From Pleurodeles waltl (lineage: Eukaryota; Chordata; Amphibia; Caudata; Salamandridae), in NCBI RefSeq assembly GCF_031143425.1, contig NC_090447.1:21983426-22047425 (forward strand): DNA of 64,000 nt, written 5' to 3'. Each line of letters opens with the position of its first letter. Position 1 is the stretch's first letter. The notes below the pieces were generated by a model. The model worked only from the letters and a program-made list of their open reading frames with translations, was not told where the DNA came from and ran no database searches. The translations under genes and the position numbers were made by a program. Below, in pieces: positions 1 through 11,904 of this stretch.

Positions 1-1605
1 AAGCAGTGTTACAGTTTAGAGTCGGGCTAAACCGCGGCTATACAGACCCCAAAGTAAAAGCCATACTTAAGGATGACGTGGCCTACAACAAAAATGTAGT
101 GCTCAACATATATTGCTGTATTGTTTTTGGTTTTTAGAAGTGCGTAAGAAGTTTTTAAAGTTACTAGTAGATAGAAGATTTTTTAATGTAACGTGGGCGC
201 TAAGCCGATTTTTAATTGAAATACCAAGGGTTTTAGCGGGGCTTGAAGAGCTCCCGCAAAATTTAGTATGTGAAGCTTGAACAAGAGATGCTATTTTCCT
301 AGATGAATGAAGTTTAAAATTGATTACTTTTAAAGCTATATTGATTGATTGTAATATAGGACATCGATCTTGTCATAACGTAGGTTTAAAGCAAAAGTAA
401 AAGCACTGTCACTTCATCTAGATTTGTGCCACATGTATATTATAAACATTTTGGTTCTATCAGAAATATAATCAGGTTTAGTGGGTACGTACAATGCATT
501 TTGTAAAATTAGCAGGAAAATGAAATCCGTTTCTGAGGTTAGGAAAATTATTGATTTATGTTAGGAGGGCTCGGTAAATATGAAATGTTATGAATTAAGA
601 ACATTGTGTGGGAATACATCATGCAATAGATTAATTTTATGAACCATTGAATAATTTATTCATGTTTTATACTTTTACGGTTTTAAGCCAAATAAAGAAT
701 TTATACAACAACAACAAGGATACTGTTTCTTTTCTCACTAACCTTTTACCACCGTTTCTAGATCTACCCAAATCTGCAACATTCAACTCCCAAAGAGCTC
801 ATCGGCTTGGTTGTAGGTCTTTACCCTCACCCTTACTACTATGCCCAGAGGCATCATAATCTTCTTCCTTGAATATACTGAGCTCCTCAGTGTTCTCCAA
901 GGCGCCACATTAAAATAAAATCAATTACGCTACACTGATTTCAAGCTCTTCTTCATGCAGTATGACACCAAACCAACAGCAGATATACAGAAGAGTTGTC
1001 TTTCTCTGCGTCCGGCATTACGTACCTTGGGTGCAGGTTTTGGCCTTCTTAATCCCTACACATTTAAAGTCAACTATTAGGATAATTACATTCAACCTCC
1101 ATGGACATAGCTGGCTCTTCTTCTTACAACTTGTACTTTTTTTCATGTACCTTGTTTTCTCCTCTCTTCTAAATAGTTTATTTCTTCTTCTCATGTTTTA
1201 GGTATATTTCCTCTTTTTTCATCCCATGCCATCACTTCATCATTAATATTTTTGATCTTGTGTGCAGCGTGGTGCTCCAACTCTGTCATCCTTGTGAAGT
1301 TCTGTACCCACCAACACCCTGATGTTTTCATACCCACAGGTACTTCTCTCAGTGACCACATTCGTGGTTTGAACTGTCTTCTGTTGTTATTCTTATCTCT
1401 GCCTTTCCTATCTCTCCTTTCCTTTTATACCACTACTGGTCTAATCCTCTCCCCTTTCCCTTTCCCTTTCTATAGCTCTACATTCCTGCTTCATTATCCT
1501 TACCAGTTGTTTAGTACCCATTGTTGGTCAGTTTATTCTCATATGTTGTATAAACGTTCACATTGCAAGTTCTGTTGTGGAATGTAAGAGGTTTAAACCA
1601 TCCTA
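1..1605. other. Unassigned intergenic DNA
   Basis: No recognisable gene or repeat. The first 660 bases are AT-rich and the rest is mixed. Open frames here are under 115 codons, lack recognisable motifs and show no codon or splice structure, so none is annotated. Confidence 0.5.
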
Positions 1606-2300
1606 TTAAGAGACTCAGGGCCAGATTTATGAGATTGTTGTGCAGTGCAGCAAGTCACTTTGCTTTGCTGCACTGCGTGACAGGGAAAGGGCATCACTGA
1701 GCTGTATTTAAATGAATAAGGTACATTCCTGCCTTTTCCCCTGCGATGGTGCGATTTTGGCTGCCTAACGCCAATGCAGGCACCCTTGCACCATGGTACA
1801 ATGGAGCCTTTGTTTTAAAGTGGATTATTTTTGAGCATGAAGAGGCACCTTCCTACTGAAAAACAATCCCCTGAGGCATTTTCCTTTCTGTTTGTGCTGC
1901 AGAATGCAGCACACATAGAAAGAGGAAAAAATAAGGAGAAATTAACATATTTCTACTTATTAAACGTCACCTGGTGAGGCGTAGGCTTTTGGCACATTCC
2001 CAGGTCTACTTCTTCTGGTAAATTTGGGAATGCATCAAAATCCATGGATGATGTGTGGGAACTTCCATGCAACACCTATGGAAGGCCTCCGTAGCACAGA
2101 GTAAGGCATCACAGGGATTTGCACTGCGCTGGGCTGCGTTGCTTTACTCAAAATTTATGAAGCAACTCAGGGCATGCAAGATGGCCATGCGTGGCTTTAT
2201 AAATCTCATTATTGAGTTGTGTTGCTCTTCCACTACACTGCATGGTGCAAGAGCTACACAACTGGGCTTGTAAATATGTTATTTCACTTTTTGGCAAAAT
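1606..2300. repeat. MITE-like interspersed repeat, copy 1
   Basis: Begins near a GGGCCAGATTTAT motif and ends near TTTATAAATCTCA followed by a decayed tail. The core carries GCCAATGCAGGCACCCTTG and CACCATGG, found again in the same orientation near 11957 and, more degraded, near 13027. Other shared blocks are CTGCAGAATGCAGCACACAT and GAAAGAGGAAAA. It is a non-coding interspersed family seen several times in this window; class unknown, no terminal repeats resolved. Confidence 0.5.
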
Positions 2301-2520
2301 ATAAACCAGCTTCAGGGCCTGATTTAGATGTTGGCATGTCCATGGACAAAAGTCCGCCAAAGTGTCACTGACTCCACCAGGACTTCAGTTCCACGTCGAC
2401 CGCACCAACGGCAAAAGCCACTGTCAGAGGGAGTCTAACCAGGATTAACGCCAGTCTAATCACAATGTGCCTTTCCGTTGGAAAAACTGTGGCGGGGATA
2501 CCTCCATACGTGAGTTGGTG
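2301..2520. repeat. Fragment of a second MITE-like family
   Basis: Starts with GGGCCTGATTTAGATGTTGG. A similar GGRCCTGATTTA...GGC motif bounds the short element at 13640-13745. Non-coding and decayed; boundaries are approximate. Confidence 0.3.
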
Positions 2521-2950
2521 AAATAGAAAGAAATTAGGAAAATTTACAATTTTTTCTGTTTCCCACTTCCATTTCCTTCTTCAGCCCCATTGTCCAGGTC
2601 TCTCCTTTGCTGCGACAACTTGACCATGACACTAATTAACTCCATTGTTGCGGTGATAAGAGGTAAGTTATTTTACACTTTTCTAATTATGAATCATATT
2701 TTCACATTTGCTTTAGCCTTGTGTAGTTTTACATTGCTCTTACATGCAATTTATTGCCAATGTGTAATGCATTAGTGTACATTTTACTACTTATCAAGGT
2801 AAAATGGACACACTTGTATTGACACTGAAAACTTTTATTTTTATTGTGGTGGTTGTGAGTGTTGTATTAGTAGTGCATGGGGTGTGCTTTCGATACTGTG
2901 TGTATGCTGTAAGTGTGCTATGCTGTATATACAAAAAGGGGCATGACACA
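2521..2950. other. Unassigned intergenic DNA
   Basis: AT-rich sequence with no recognisable gene, terminal repeat or tandem structure. Confidence 0.4.
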
Positions 2951-4279
2951 TTACCTACGTGCCTCCTCTTTTCTTACATTTAGTAACGATTTCTTCTCCG
3001 GATAACAACATCCCCCAGTGCAACCTGCCTCCTTTGATATTCCTTCAAAGCCACAGCAACAGGCTTCATTGTTGATTGTGTTGACAGCCAAAGAAGGCTG
3101 TTCTTGCCCAATGTACTTCTTTATTGTCCGACATAATGACCTTACAGCTCTTCCTGCGCAAGAAGGAAGAGAGGGGTTGACACACCCAAATAAGCAGTGC
3201 CCTGTCAGCACACAAAGGGCTGATTACCCCTACTGATAGTCTGGATGCAGGGCTAGGGTAAAAGGACCTGTGTGCGCTTTAAAGACTCTCTTTGAAGTCA
3301 CCCCCACTTCAAAGGTACAACTGAGTATAAGTACTGGGTCTCTGGCTCTGCCAAATCAGAAACATCTAAACCTACATCTGGACTCTGTCAGAAGAACTGC
3401 TGTGCTGCATCAAGGACTTACATTCTGATGGACTGCTGACCTAGAAGGCTTGGTTTTCTGCTGTGCTGCCTCGCTGCCTGCAGCTCTGTGACACTGCTGG
3501 GGAGAGCTGGACTCTGCCTTGTAACTGAAGTGATCTCCAAGGACTTGTTGTTTTGCCTCCTGTTGCTTGAGACTCAAGGATATCAAATATTAAAGTCTCT
3601 TTTCCTGCTCCTCTGCCTGATTCACTGGAAATGGACCAAGATACTTGCACCAGAGACATTGACGCATCTCCATTCTGCATGTAGCAGAACCAGCACATCG
3701 ACCCTGTTGCAGGAGTAGACCCCAGGGCATTGCACTCGGAACCACCACACTGCATCCGGAACCACTGCTTCGGAACCAGCACATCACCACTGCTGTGTGG
3801 AGAAGATCGATGCATCATCCTCCAGTGTGGATTAACCTGGCCCATCATCTTTGGAACTGATGCACTCAGAACCTGCGCTTCATTCAACAGACACGACGTA
3901 TTGCCACCAGTATGTGAAGAAAAGTGACGCATCACATCGACCACAAGACCAACATTGACGTATTGCTTGCCTGGAGCCTGGATCGCACTGTTGCAACCAG
4001 GATCAAGGTACAGTGTTCCCCAAACCTGTGTGGCTCTTCTCCACGGTCTGCACTCCATTGCGGTCACCTTGAACTGCTGATATTGTCCTGGTCAAGCGTG
4101 ACCAGATAACCCCTATAGGTGCTTATTGCTTCTAAGTGCTAGAACTCTTTTTACTCTTTAAAAATTCATAACTTAACTTCTACTTATTGCATATTTGTTG
4201 TTTTGGTCTTGAATCATTGTACATTTATTCTCTATTTTTCTAAACATGTGTGTAGTTTTTTGTGGTGCTTTCATTGTGT

Positions 4280-4318
<39 letters not shown>

Positions 4319-4480
4319 TTTTGCACAAATCCTTTATACATTGCCCTGTTGGATATGCCTGACTTGTCTGTGCCAAGCTACCAAATGGTGAGCACAGGTT
4401 ATTTTTTGATGTGCATCTGACTTACCCTGACTATACTGGTGATCGCTACTTGTCAACTAGAGGCATCATTTCCAACAATT
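2951..4480 (+). repeat. Decayed LTR-like repeat, copy 1
   Basis: Shares blocks with 19761-20720 and 21301-21900. Examples are 'CCCCCACTTCAAAGG' (near 3300 and 21463), 'TAAAAATTCATA' downstream of a TTGCTTCTAAGTGCTAGAA-like stretch (near 4115 and 20340), and 'GCCAAGCTACCAA' (near 4372 and 20568). The block order matches a long LTR with a transcribed GC-rich middle and an AT-rich 3' part, but no paired LTR, primer site or coding region was found. The 208-codon minus-strand open frame inside it has no recognisable motif. Classification as an LTR is an inference. Confidence 0.4.
4285..4319. repeat. (TG)n microsatellite
   Basis: About thirteen uninterrupted TG units followed by TATGTGTG. Confidence 0.9.
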
Positions 4481-4481
4481 T

Positions 4482-4712
4482 CATACATACATACATAAGT
4501 TCACACATACATGCATACATACATGGATATACATACATACACGCATACATACACACAAATATACACATAAATCTACAAAATTACATACAAATAGAAATAC
4601 ACGTGCAAACACACATACATACACACAGACATACACACATACATGCACATATACATACATATATATGCAATCTTATACACACACATGCTACACACACACA
4701 CACACACATACT
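4482..4712. repeat. (CATA)n/(CA)n compound microsatellite
   Basis: Interrupted CATA, CACA and CATG units. The open frames here are simple-repeat artefacts rich in Y, H, T and I. Confidence 0.9.
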
Positions 4713-5186
4713 GATGTAGGAAGAATAGGAATACATCACATACAAACAAACATAAGTTCCCAAATCCCAATACAAGCATTTTAGGCTAGATAGTTGTAAA
4801 CCAATGTAAGTAGTGAAAGGCTTAATACATGACATGTTAAAAAAAGACAGACTGTGGGTTCAATAGAAAAGGCAAGTCATATTTAGGACAAACAAACACT
4901 TATTAGTTAGGAAACATATATACATGCTGCATTGTTAAGTTAGCTGTGCTGAAACACACAAGAGGCCCCAGCCACATTAGAATGAGAGTTTTTTTTTAAA
5001 GCTGCACCAACTGTTGCTTTCATAATGTTCACTTAGCATGAACAGGGTGGAACAGAAGGGTGTATCCATCCTTAGCACAGGGGTCCTAAAAACCACAAGT
5101 CATTCATATTGTGTTAAGGGGAACTGTGTAAAGGGTCAGATAATTATTTGCAAGGCAGGGCTACCATGAGCAGCACGCAACATATA
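4713..5186. other. Unassigned intergenic DNA
   Basis: A-rich sequence with no recognisable gene or repeat. Confidence 0.4.
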
Positions 5187-5772
5187 GGCCCTCATTCCAA
5201 CCCTGGCGGTCATGGACCGCCAGGGTGGATGGCCACGGAAGCACCGCCAACAGGCTGGCGGTGCTTCATGTGGCATTCCGACCGCGGCTGTAAAGCCGCG
5301 GTTGCCCAGCCGGGTCCGGCGGTTTCCCGCCGGATTACCCCCGGCAGGGCGCGCCGCCATGGGGATTCCGACCCCCTTCCCGCCAGCCTGTTTCTGGTGC
5401 TTTTCACCGCCAGAAACAGGATGGCGGGAACGGGTGTCGTGGGGCCCCTGGGGGCCCCTGAGCTGCCCATGCCACTGGCATGGGCAGTGCAGGGGCCCCC
5501 TAACAGGGCCCCAGCATGATTTTCACTGTCTGCATTGCAGACAGTGAAAATCGCGACGGGTGCAACTGCACCCGTCGCACCCCTGCAACACCGCCGGCTC
5601 CATTCGGAGCCGGCTTCAATGTTGCAGGGCCTTTCCCGCTGGGCCAGCGGGCGCTCCCTTGGCGGGCGCCCGCCGGCACAGCGGTAAAGCCAGAATGGCC
5701 TCCGCAGTCTTTTGACCGCGGAGCGGCCAAGTGGCGGTTCCCGGTTGGCGGGCGGCGGTCGGAATGACCCCC
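5187..5772. mobile_element. GC-rich MITE made of consecutive hairpins
   Basis: Strongly GC-rich block in AT-rich surroundings. Imperfect terminal inverted repeats: CTCATTCCAACC at the left, GGTCGGAATGACC at the right. The interior is a run of near-adjacent perfect inverted repeats. A 16-bp-arm hairpin (5518-5552, arm GATTTTCACTGTCTGC) is directly followed by a 12-bp-arm hairpin (5553-5578, arm GCGACGGGTGCA), then by one with outer arms CCCTGCAACA/TGTTGCAGGG (5581-5629). The end motif (GGTCATT...GGCGGT) resembles the Harbinger-like end near 10490, so a Harbinger-type MITE is possible. The 222-codon minus-strand open frame is a by-product of GC richness. Confidence 0.6.
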
Positions 5773-6105
5773 ATAATCTCTTGTTGTGCTGAAAGATAGA
5801 TATGGTGAATGACGTCAGTGTAACTTGCCCACCCATGAGGCCAACAAGTGCAAGTGCTTCTTTCCAGAGGCACTTCATTATCTTATCTGTACTGCTTGTA
5901 GTTGCTTACGTAAATGCTGAACTCTTGACCACGTTTTTTTGTGGTTTTTACAGTATAAATGCTACTGGTGTTTGAACCAGAACTTTGAACTTCAGTCATG
6001 GCCTCTATGTGAGACTGCCTGTTGTTCCCAGCTGAAAATCGATTAAACCTATATTATTGTGTCAAAATGATTTGTTTTATTTTATTAACAGATTTCCCTC
6101 TAACA
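5773..6105. other. Unassigned intergenic DNA
   Basis: Nothing recognisable between the hairpin-rich element and the long microsatellite. Confidence 0.4.
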
Positions 6106-6547
6106 ATACATATATGCATACATGCACATTTACACATACATACACATGCATTCATAATTACATACATACAAACACACATACACACAAGTATGTATATATA
6201 TATATATATATATATTTACACACACACACATATACATACATTTACACATACATACCCACATATACATAGACACATACATACACACATTCATGGACACATA
6301 CGCATGTATATACATACATACATACATACATACACAAATAGACACATGCATACATACATACACACATACGTGCATATACCAACATTCAAACATACATGTC
6401 CATACATGCATACACACATACACCTACATAAATACATAAACATACATATATACAGACATACATACATGAATACATAAATACATGCATGTACATGCATAGA
6501 TATACATACATACATATATACATACATAAATACATGCACACACATAT

Positions 6548-6598
<51 letters not shown>

Positions 6599-7096
6599 TG
6601 CATACATATATGCACATACATCAATTCATACACAAATAGATAAATAGACATATACAAACATTCATACACAGACACATACATAACTGCACACATGTATGCA
6701 TACAGACTTACATATATACCTACACACATACAGGCACAGGTATGCACGTGCATACATACAGACATACACTTATATTCACACATACATGCATACATACACA
6801 CATGTATACATGCACACATAGACACCCATAAATACCAACATGCATGTACACATACAGACCTACGTACATACACATATACATGCATGCACCGACATTCATA
6901 CATATAGCCACACATGCATACATACATACACACAAACTTACATACGCAAACATGCATACACACACACATACATACACCACATACATATGCATACATGAAT
7001 GCATAAATATATACATAAACATACAAAGATACATACACAGATAAATGCATGTGTGCCCATATACATATACTCACAGACATACATATATGCATACAT
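6106..7096. repeat. About 1 kb (CATA)n microsatellite with (AT)n cores
   Basis: Nearly pure CATA/CACA/CATG arrays with AT runs near 6190-6214 and 6550-6588. Several frames on both strands stay open only because the tetranucleotide contains no in-frame stop; they are not genes. The right end is cut by an LTR at 7097. Confidence 0.95.
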
Positions 7097-9313
7097 TGTA
7101 GGAGGCTGGTCTGGCTTATAGTGGGTACCTTGTGGTACTTACACCTTGTGCCAGGTCCAGATATCCCTAATTAGTAGAATAGAGGTGTTTCTAGCAGCTT
7201 AGGCTGATAGAGGTAGCTATGGCAAAGCAGCTTAGGCTGAACTAGGAGACATGCAGGAGACACTATACCACTTATATCATATAGCACAATATCATAAGAA
7301 AACACAAACTCAGAGTTACTAAAAATAAAGGTACTTTAGTTTAGTGACAATATGCCAAAAGGAATCTCAGAGGATACCGTCACTTAGGAGGTAAGTAATA
7401 TACACAAATTATATGTACACAAACCCAAAACAGGTAAGTAACAGTAAGAAGAGTAGTGCAAAGAATGTAGAATCACAATAGAATGCAATAGGTAAACATA
7501 GGTCTAGGGGCAACACAAACAATATACTCCAAAAGTGGAATGCGAATCACAAATGGACCCCAGGCCTATGGTAGGTTGTAGAGGGTCGCTGGGACTGTTA
7601 GAAAACACTAAGGGTGTCCAAGATACCCAACCCCAAGACCCTGAAAAGTAGGAGTAAAGTTACCCTACTACCCCAGAAAGACAATATAGTCGAGATTGGG
7701 GATTCTGCAAGAACCACAACTACCAGCAAAACACTGAAGACGGATTCCTTGACCTGAGGACCTGTAAAGGAAGGGGACCAAGTCCAAGAGTCACGCAAGT
7801 GTCCAGGTGGGGCAGGAGCCCACTAAACCCTAGATGAAGGTGCAAAAGGGCTGCCTCCGGGTGGAAGAAGCCAAAGGTTCTGCAACAACGGAAGGTGCCA
7901 GGAACTTCTCCTTTGGTCAGAAGATGACCCACGGCGTGCTGGAGGATGTAGAAGTGTTCCCATGCAGAAATACCACAAACAAGCCTAGCTAGCTGCAAGA
8001 GTCGCGTTAGAGGATTTTGAGTGCTGCGGGGAACCAGGAAGGACCAGGATGTCGCCCCTTGGAGGAGGAGACAGAGGGGGCGCTCAGCAACTCAGAGAGC
8101 CCCACAGAAGCAGGCAGCACCCACATAAGTACTGGAACTGGCACTTAGAAGATCTGAGGACAGCAGTTGACTCAGAGTCACAAAGGAGGGTCCCACGACG
8201 TCGGAGTTCAACTCAGTGAGTTGGGCAATGCAGGACGGAGTGCTGGGGACCCGAGCTAGGCTGTGCACAAAGGAATCCTTGGAAAAGTGCACAGAAGCCG
8301 GAACAGCTGCAGATCACGCAATACACAGGGTTACTGTCTGGAGTGGGGAGGCAAGGACTTACCTCCACCAAATTTGGACAGAAGGGCCACTGGACTGTGG
8401 GAGATAATTGGACCCAGCTCCTGTGTTCCAGGTACCACGCTCGTCAGGATGAGAGGGGAACCAGAGGACCGATGATGCAGAAGTTTGGTGCCTGCGTTGG
8501 CAGGGCGAAGATTCTGTCGACCCACAGGAGATTTCTTCTTGGCTTCCAGTGCAGGGTGAAGGCAGGCAGCCCTCAGAGCATGCACCACCAGGAAACAGTG
8601 GAGAAAGCCGGCAGGATGAGGCACTACAATGTTGCTGGTAGTCGTCTTGCTACTTTGTTGCGGTTTTGCAGGCGTCCTGGAGCAGTCAGAGGTGGATCCT
8701 TGGCAGAAGTCGAAGAGGGAAGTGCAGGGAACTCTGGTGAGCTCTTACATTCGTTATCTGAGGAAAAGCCCAGAGGAGAGACCCTAAATAGCCCAAAAAG
8801 GAGGATTGGCTACTGAGAAAGGTAAGCACCTATCAGAGGGGGTCTCGAAAGTCACCTGCTGGCACTGGCCACTCATATCTGTCCACTGTGCTCCAACACC
8901 TCTGAATCCAAGATGGCAGAGGTTTGGGACACACTGGAGGAGCTCTGGGCACCTCCCCTGGGAGGTGCTGGTCATGGGAGTGGTCACTCCCCTTTCCTTT
9001 GTCCAGTTTCACGCCAGATCAGGGCTGGGGGATCCCTGAACCCATGTAGACTAGCTTATGCAGAGATGGGCACCATCTGTGTCCATCAAAGCATTTCCAG
9101 AGGCTGGGGGAGGCTACTCCTCCCCAGCCTTCACGCCTATTTCCAAAGGGAGAGGGTGTAACACCCTCTCTCAGAGGAAATCCTTTGTTCTGCCTTCCTG
9201 GGACTAGGCCTCCCAGGCCCCAGGGCGGGCAGAATCCTGTCTGAGGGGTTGGCAGCAGCTGCAGTGGAGACCCCGGAAAGGAAGTTTGGCAGTACCCAGG
9301 TTCTGTGCTAGAG
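7097..9313 (-). mobile_element. Truncated Gmr1-lineage LTR relic
   Basis: On the minus strand this is the 3' part of a long LTR ending ...CAGCCTCCTACA, homologous along its length to the LTRs at 28165-31242 and 37404-40358. Shared landmarks are the poly(A) region (reverse complement of AAAAATAAAGGTAC near 7323), the 5' splice-site-like AGGTAAGT (minus, near 8360), the acceptor-like TTTACAG (minus, near 7755), and hairpins such as CACCTCCC/GGGAGGTG near 8950. The CRE-like octamer of the younger LTRs is mutated here. Homology stops near 9313, where a Harbinger fragment begins, so about 0.7 kb of U3 is missing. It lies at the edge of the CATA microsatellite, its probable target. Confidence 0.8.
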
Positions 9314-10492
9314 ACCCGGGGATGCGGGCATGCTTTAGTGAGGGATGTCCATGCTTTGTTGTGTCATGGAGGGCTTGTTGTTGGGCTGTGTGGTTTGTTT
9401 TATTGGTACATTAGTGAGGAGTTGGAGTGATAGGGGAGGGGGTGATGGTGGGGGTGTGTCATATCATGCAGGTAGGGTGGGGGATATGATAGTTAAGATT
9501 TGACTTACCAGTGTCCATTCCTCCACCGACTCCTCCGAGGCCCTCTGGATGCATGATGGTCAAGACCTGCTCCTCCCATGTTGTTAGTTGTGGGGGAGGA
9601 GGTGGGGGTCCGCCGCCAGTCCGCTGAATCGCAATGTTGTGCCTGGAGTCCACTGAACGCACCTTCCCCCGTAGGTCGTTCCACCTCTTCCAGATGTCCT
9701 CCCGATTTCTTGGATGCTGTCCCACAGCGTTGACTCTGTCCACGATTCTTCGCCATAGCTCCATCTTCCTGGCTATGGAGGTGTGATGCACCTGTGATCC
9801 AAATAGCTGTGGCTCTACCTGGACGATTTCCTCCACCATGACCCTGAGCTCCTCCTCGGAGAACCTGGGGTGTCTTTGCCGTGCCATGGGGTGGTGTAGG
9901 TGATGTGTGGGGTGGTGTATGTAGTGATGGGTGTGGTGATGTGTAGTGGTGTGTGGTTTTTTGTGCGTGGATGTTGTGTGGGTGATGGTGTTGTGTGCCT
10001 CTGTGTGGTGGGGTTGTCTATGCTGTGCAGTCTCTCTGGCCGTCATCAAAATTTTTGGTCGTAGGGGTTTGTGGGTGATGTGGGTGTGTGTTTTATATAG
10101 TGTTGGGTGTGTGGGAGTGGTGTTTGTATGTGTATCAGGTGTTTGTATTTCGAATTGTTCAATGTGGCGGTGTTTTGGAGATGTGTGTGTATTTTGAGCG
10201 CGGCGGTGTGTACCGCCAATGGAATACCGCGGTTGAAAGACCGCCGCGTGGATTCGTGGGTCGTGATAGCATGGGCGTGTTTCTGTTGGCGTGACTGTGG
10301 AGGATTTGTTTTCGCCAGTTTATCACTGACCTTTGGTGTGGCGGACTTGTGTGGGTGTCTGAATTTCGGCGGATTCCGAGATGTGGGTCATAATAGCTGT
10401 GGTGGATTTCAGCGGCCGTGCCGGAGTATTGGCGGTCTTCTGCACGGCGGTAAGCGCCTTTTACCGCCAATGTTGTAATGACCCCCACAGTG
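9314..10492 (-). mobile_element. Harbinger (PIF) transposon fragment
   Basis: The right boundary reads ACCGCCAATGTTGTAATGACCCC, i.e. a minus-strand terminus GGGGTCATTACAAC followed by ATTGGCGGT. Inside is a minus-strand Myb/SANT-like ORF, the accessory DNA-binding protein that PIF/Harbinger elements encode beside their DDE nuclease. No nuclease and no left terminal repeat is present: the element is truncated where it meets the LTR relic at about 9313. TG-rich simple sequence (9890-10190) separates the terminus from the ORF. Confidence 0.6.
9459..9887 (-). CDS. Harbinger Myb/SANT-like DNA-binding protein (first exon)
   Basis: In PIF/Harbinger transposons this accessory protein binds the element's DNA and assists the nuclease (family knowledge). 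I chose the Met at 9887 because the Myb-like domain begins right after it (residues about 6-78). The domain contains FSEEELRVMVEEI, a central ELWRRIVDRVNAVG helix and a final DIWKRWNDLRGKV helix, with the expected tryptophans. A Pro-rich segment follows (about 90-100). Residues upstream of this Met in the longer open frame are His/Thr repeats from simple sequence. A splice-donor-like GTAAGT lies at 9508-9503 on the minus strand, just after codons for MDTG, so the terminal 16 codons are probably intronic read-through. No frameshift or stop is seen in the domain. The nuclease partner is absent. Confidence 0.65.
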   Translation of the reverse strand: MARQRHPRFSEEELRVMVEEIVQVEPQLFGSQVHHTSIARKMELWRRIVDRVNAVGQHPRNREDIWKRWNDLRGKVRSVDSRHNIAIQRTGGGPPPPPPQLTTWEEQVLTIMHPEGLGGVGGGMDTGKSNLNYHIPHPTCMI

Positions 10493-10705
10493 TCCTAACC
10501 TGGACACACTCCTCCACACGGAAGCATCGGAACCCTTCAGATAAGGCTAATGCAATAGTTTCCACCGCAGTTTCTGGATGGACGTTTTGGGAAGGCCCTG
10601 GTTGGTAAACCAGACTGCAATAGTCCATGTGACGCAATATTAATGCATAGTGTGTCTGTTTCATATAAGTACATAGTGCATTGTAACATAGCAACATTCC
10701 CAATG
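10493..10705 (-). pseudogene. LINE reverse-transcriptase C-terminal relic
   Basis: A minus-strand reading includes YALILRHMDYCSLVYQ, which matches the 'HALVTSRLDYGNALYAG' segment downstream of the RT core in the intact LINE frame at 23494-25545. Similarity is limited to a short stretch and the flanks are degraded. Probably an old L2/CR1-type fragment with no remaining function. Confidence 0.4.
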
Positions 10706-11904
10706 CATCAAGTGCTCCACAGCATTTCTCCTGATTACTTGCTGCATTTTAACACAACTGTAAATTCACATTTTCATGTTATGTTATGTTTTCTTATTTT
10801 ATGTTATGTGAATTTCTAAAGTGCACTATCACCTGTGAGCTATGATGGTGCTCAGCCGGGATGTGTGCGCAGTTCTAGCTTTGGTAGGTTGCTTAATGGA
10901 AAAGCCAGGTCCTCAGCTTCTTGCCGAATCAAGGAGGAGGCTCTGATGTGGAGTGGGAGGTCGTTCCACAATTTAGGAGTGATATAAGAGTAATGTAAGA
11001 GAACTCCCGTCCTGCTGATCTGGTTGTGTGTATGTGTGGGATGGGTACAAGTAGGAGTTCTCGGTGGTTGGTGGAAGGAGATGCGACTGTTCGGGTAGGT
11101 GGGGCCTAGGTTGTGGAGTGTCTCGAATGTGTGTGACGAATTTGAAATGAGCGCGTTTGCATATCGGAAGCCAAAGGAGCACCCTAATGTGTGGTATGAT
11201 GATGTAAGTTTTGTGTGGGAGGTTGAGGAAGAGTTTGACTGCGGACGTCTGGATGGTCTCTAGTCTTCGAGTGTGTTGCTGGGTGATCCTACATAGGGGG
11301 CATTCCCATAGTCCAACTTCCTGGTGACTAGGTTGTGAGTGACAGATTTTCTAGTGCTGCCTGTGAGCTATTTGAAGATCAGCCTCTTCAGGGTGAGGAA
11401 GAAGGATGCATTGATTTGTGTGTTCATGTCCACTTTGCTGGCAATGACTATTCCGATGTTTTTGGCGTGGGTGCTGGGTGTGGGTGTTGGTTCACTTTCA
11501 GCCAGCCGCCGGTTGGAGTCCTGTGCTGAGGTGTTCTTTGCCAAAGATCACTACATCAGTCTTATCGTTGTTGAGCATAAACTACAACACTGCTGTGGGC
11601 TTCTAGATTCACATGTAACATTGTTTCAGTATCCCTGTTTCACGTCAGTACTTAGTGCACAATAACTGCTATACTGTTAGATGCAAGGGCTGTGCTTCCC
11701 ACAAGTACTCACTGCACTGAAACACTACAGCAGTGCAAGTATTTCACTATTCTCAGTGCACAATAGCTTAGGTGCAGTGTAATTGCTTCAAAATAGTAGT
11801 TTATGTATACAGTATACATTGCTTAAGTACATAGTGTGCTCTAAGATGGCTGCAGTGTAATTGGTTCAGAATCGTTTTTGTAGACAGTACCTTTGCTGTA
11901 GTCC
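10706..11904. other. Unassigned DNA, possibly old LINE-derived
   Basis: 10780-11530 has the compositional look of an antisense LINE or SINE relic, but I could not identify it. Frames up to 108 codons lack motifs. 11640-11900 holds short repeated phrases such as CTGCAGTGTAATTG. Confidence 0.3.

Noticed and set aside
3441..4067. 208-codon minus-strand open frame
   Set aside because: No recognisable domain. It lies in a decayed interspersed repeat and the related copies do not preserve the frame.
5210..5878. 222-codon minus-strand open frame
   Set aside because: It lies in the GC-rich hairpin element, where stop codons are rare by composition. No motif, and overlapping frames on both strands are equally open.
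6022..7092. Several open frames of 66-222 codons on both strands
   Set aside because: They are translations of CATA/CACA microsatellite (tandem Y, H, T, I or C, V, M residues), open only because the repeat lacks in-frame stops.
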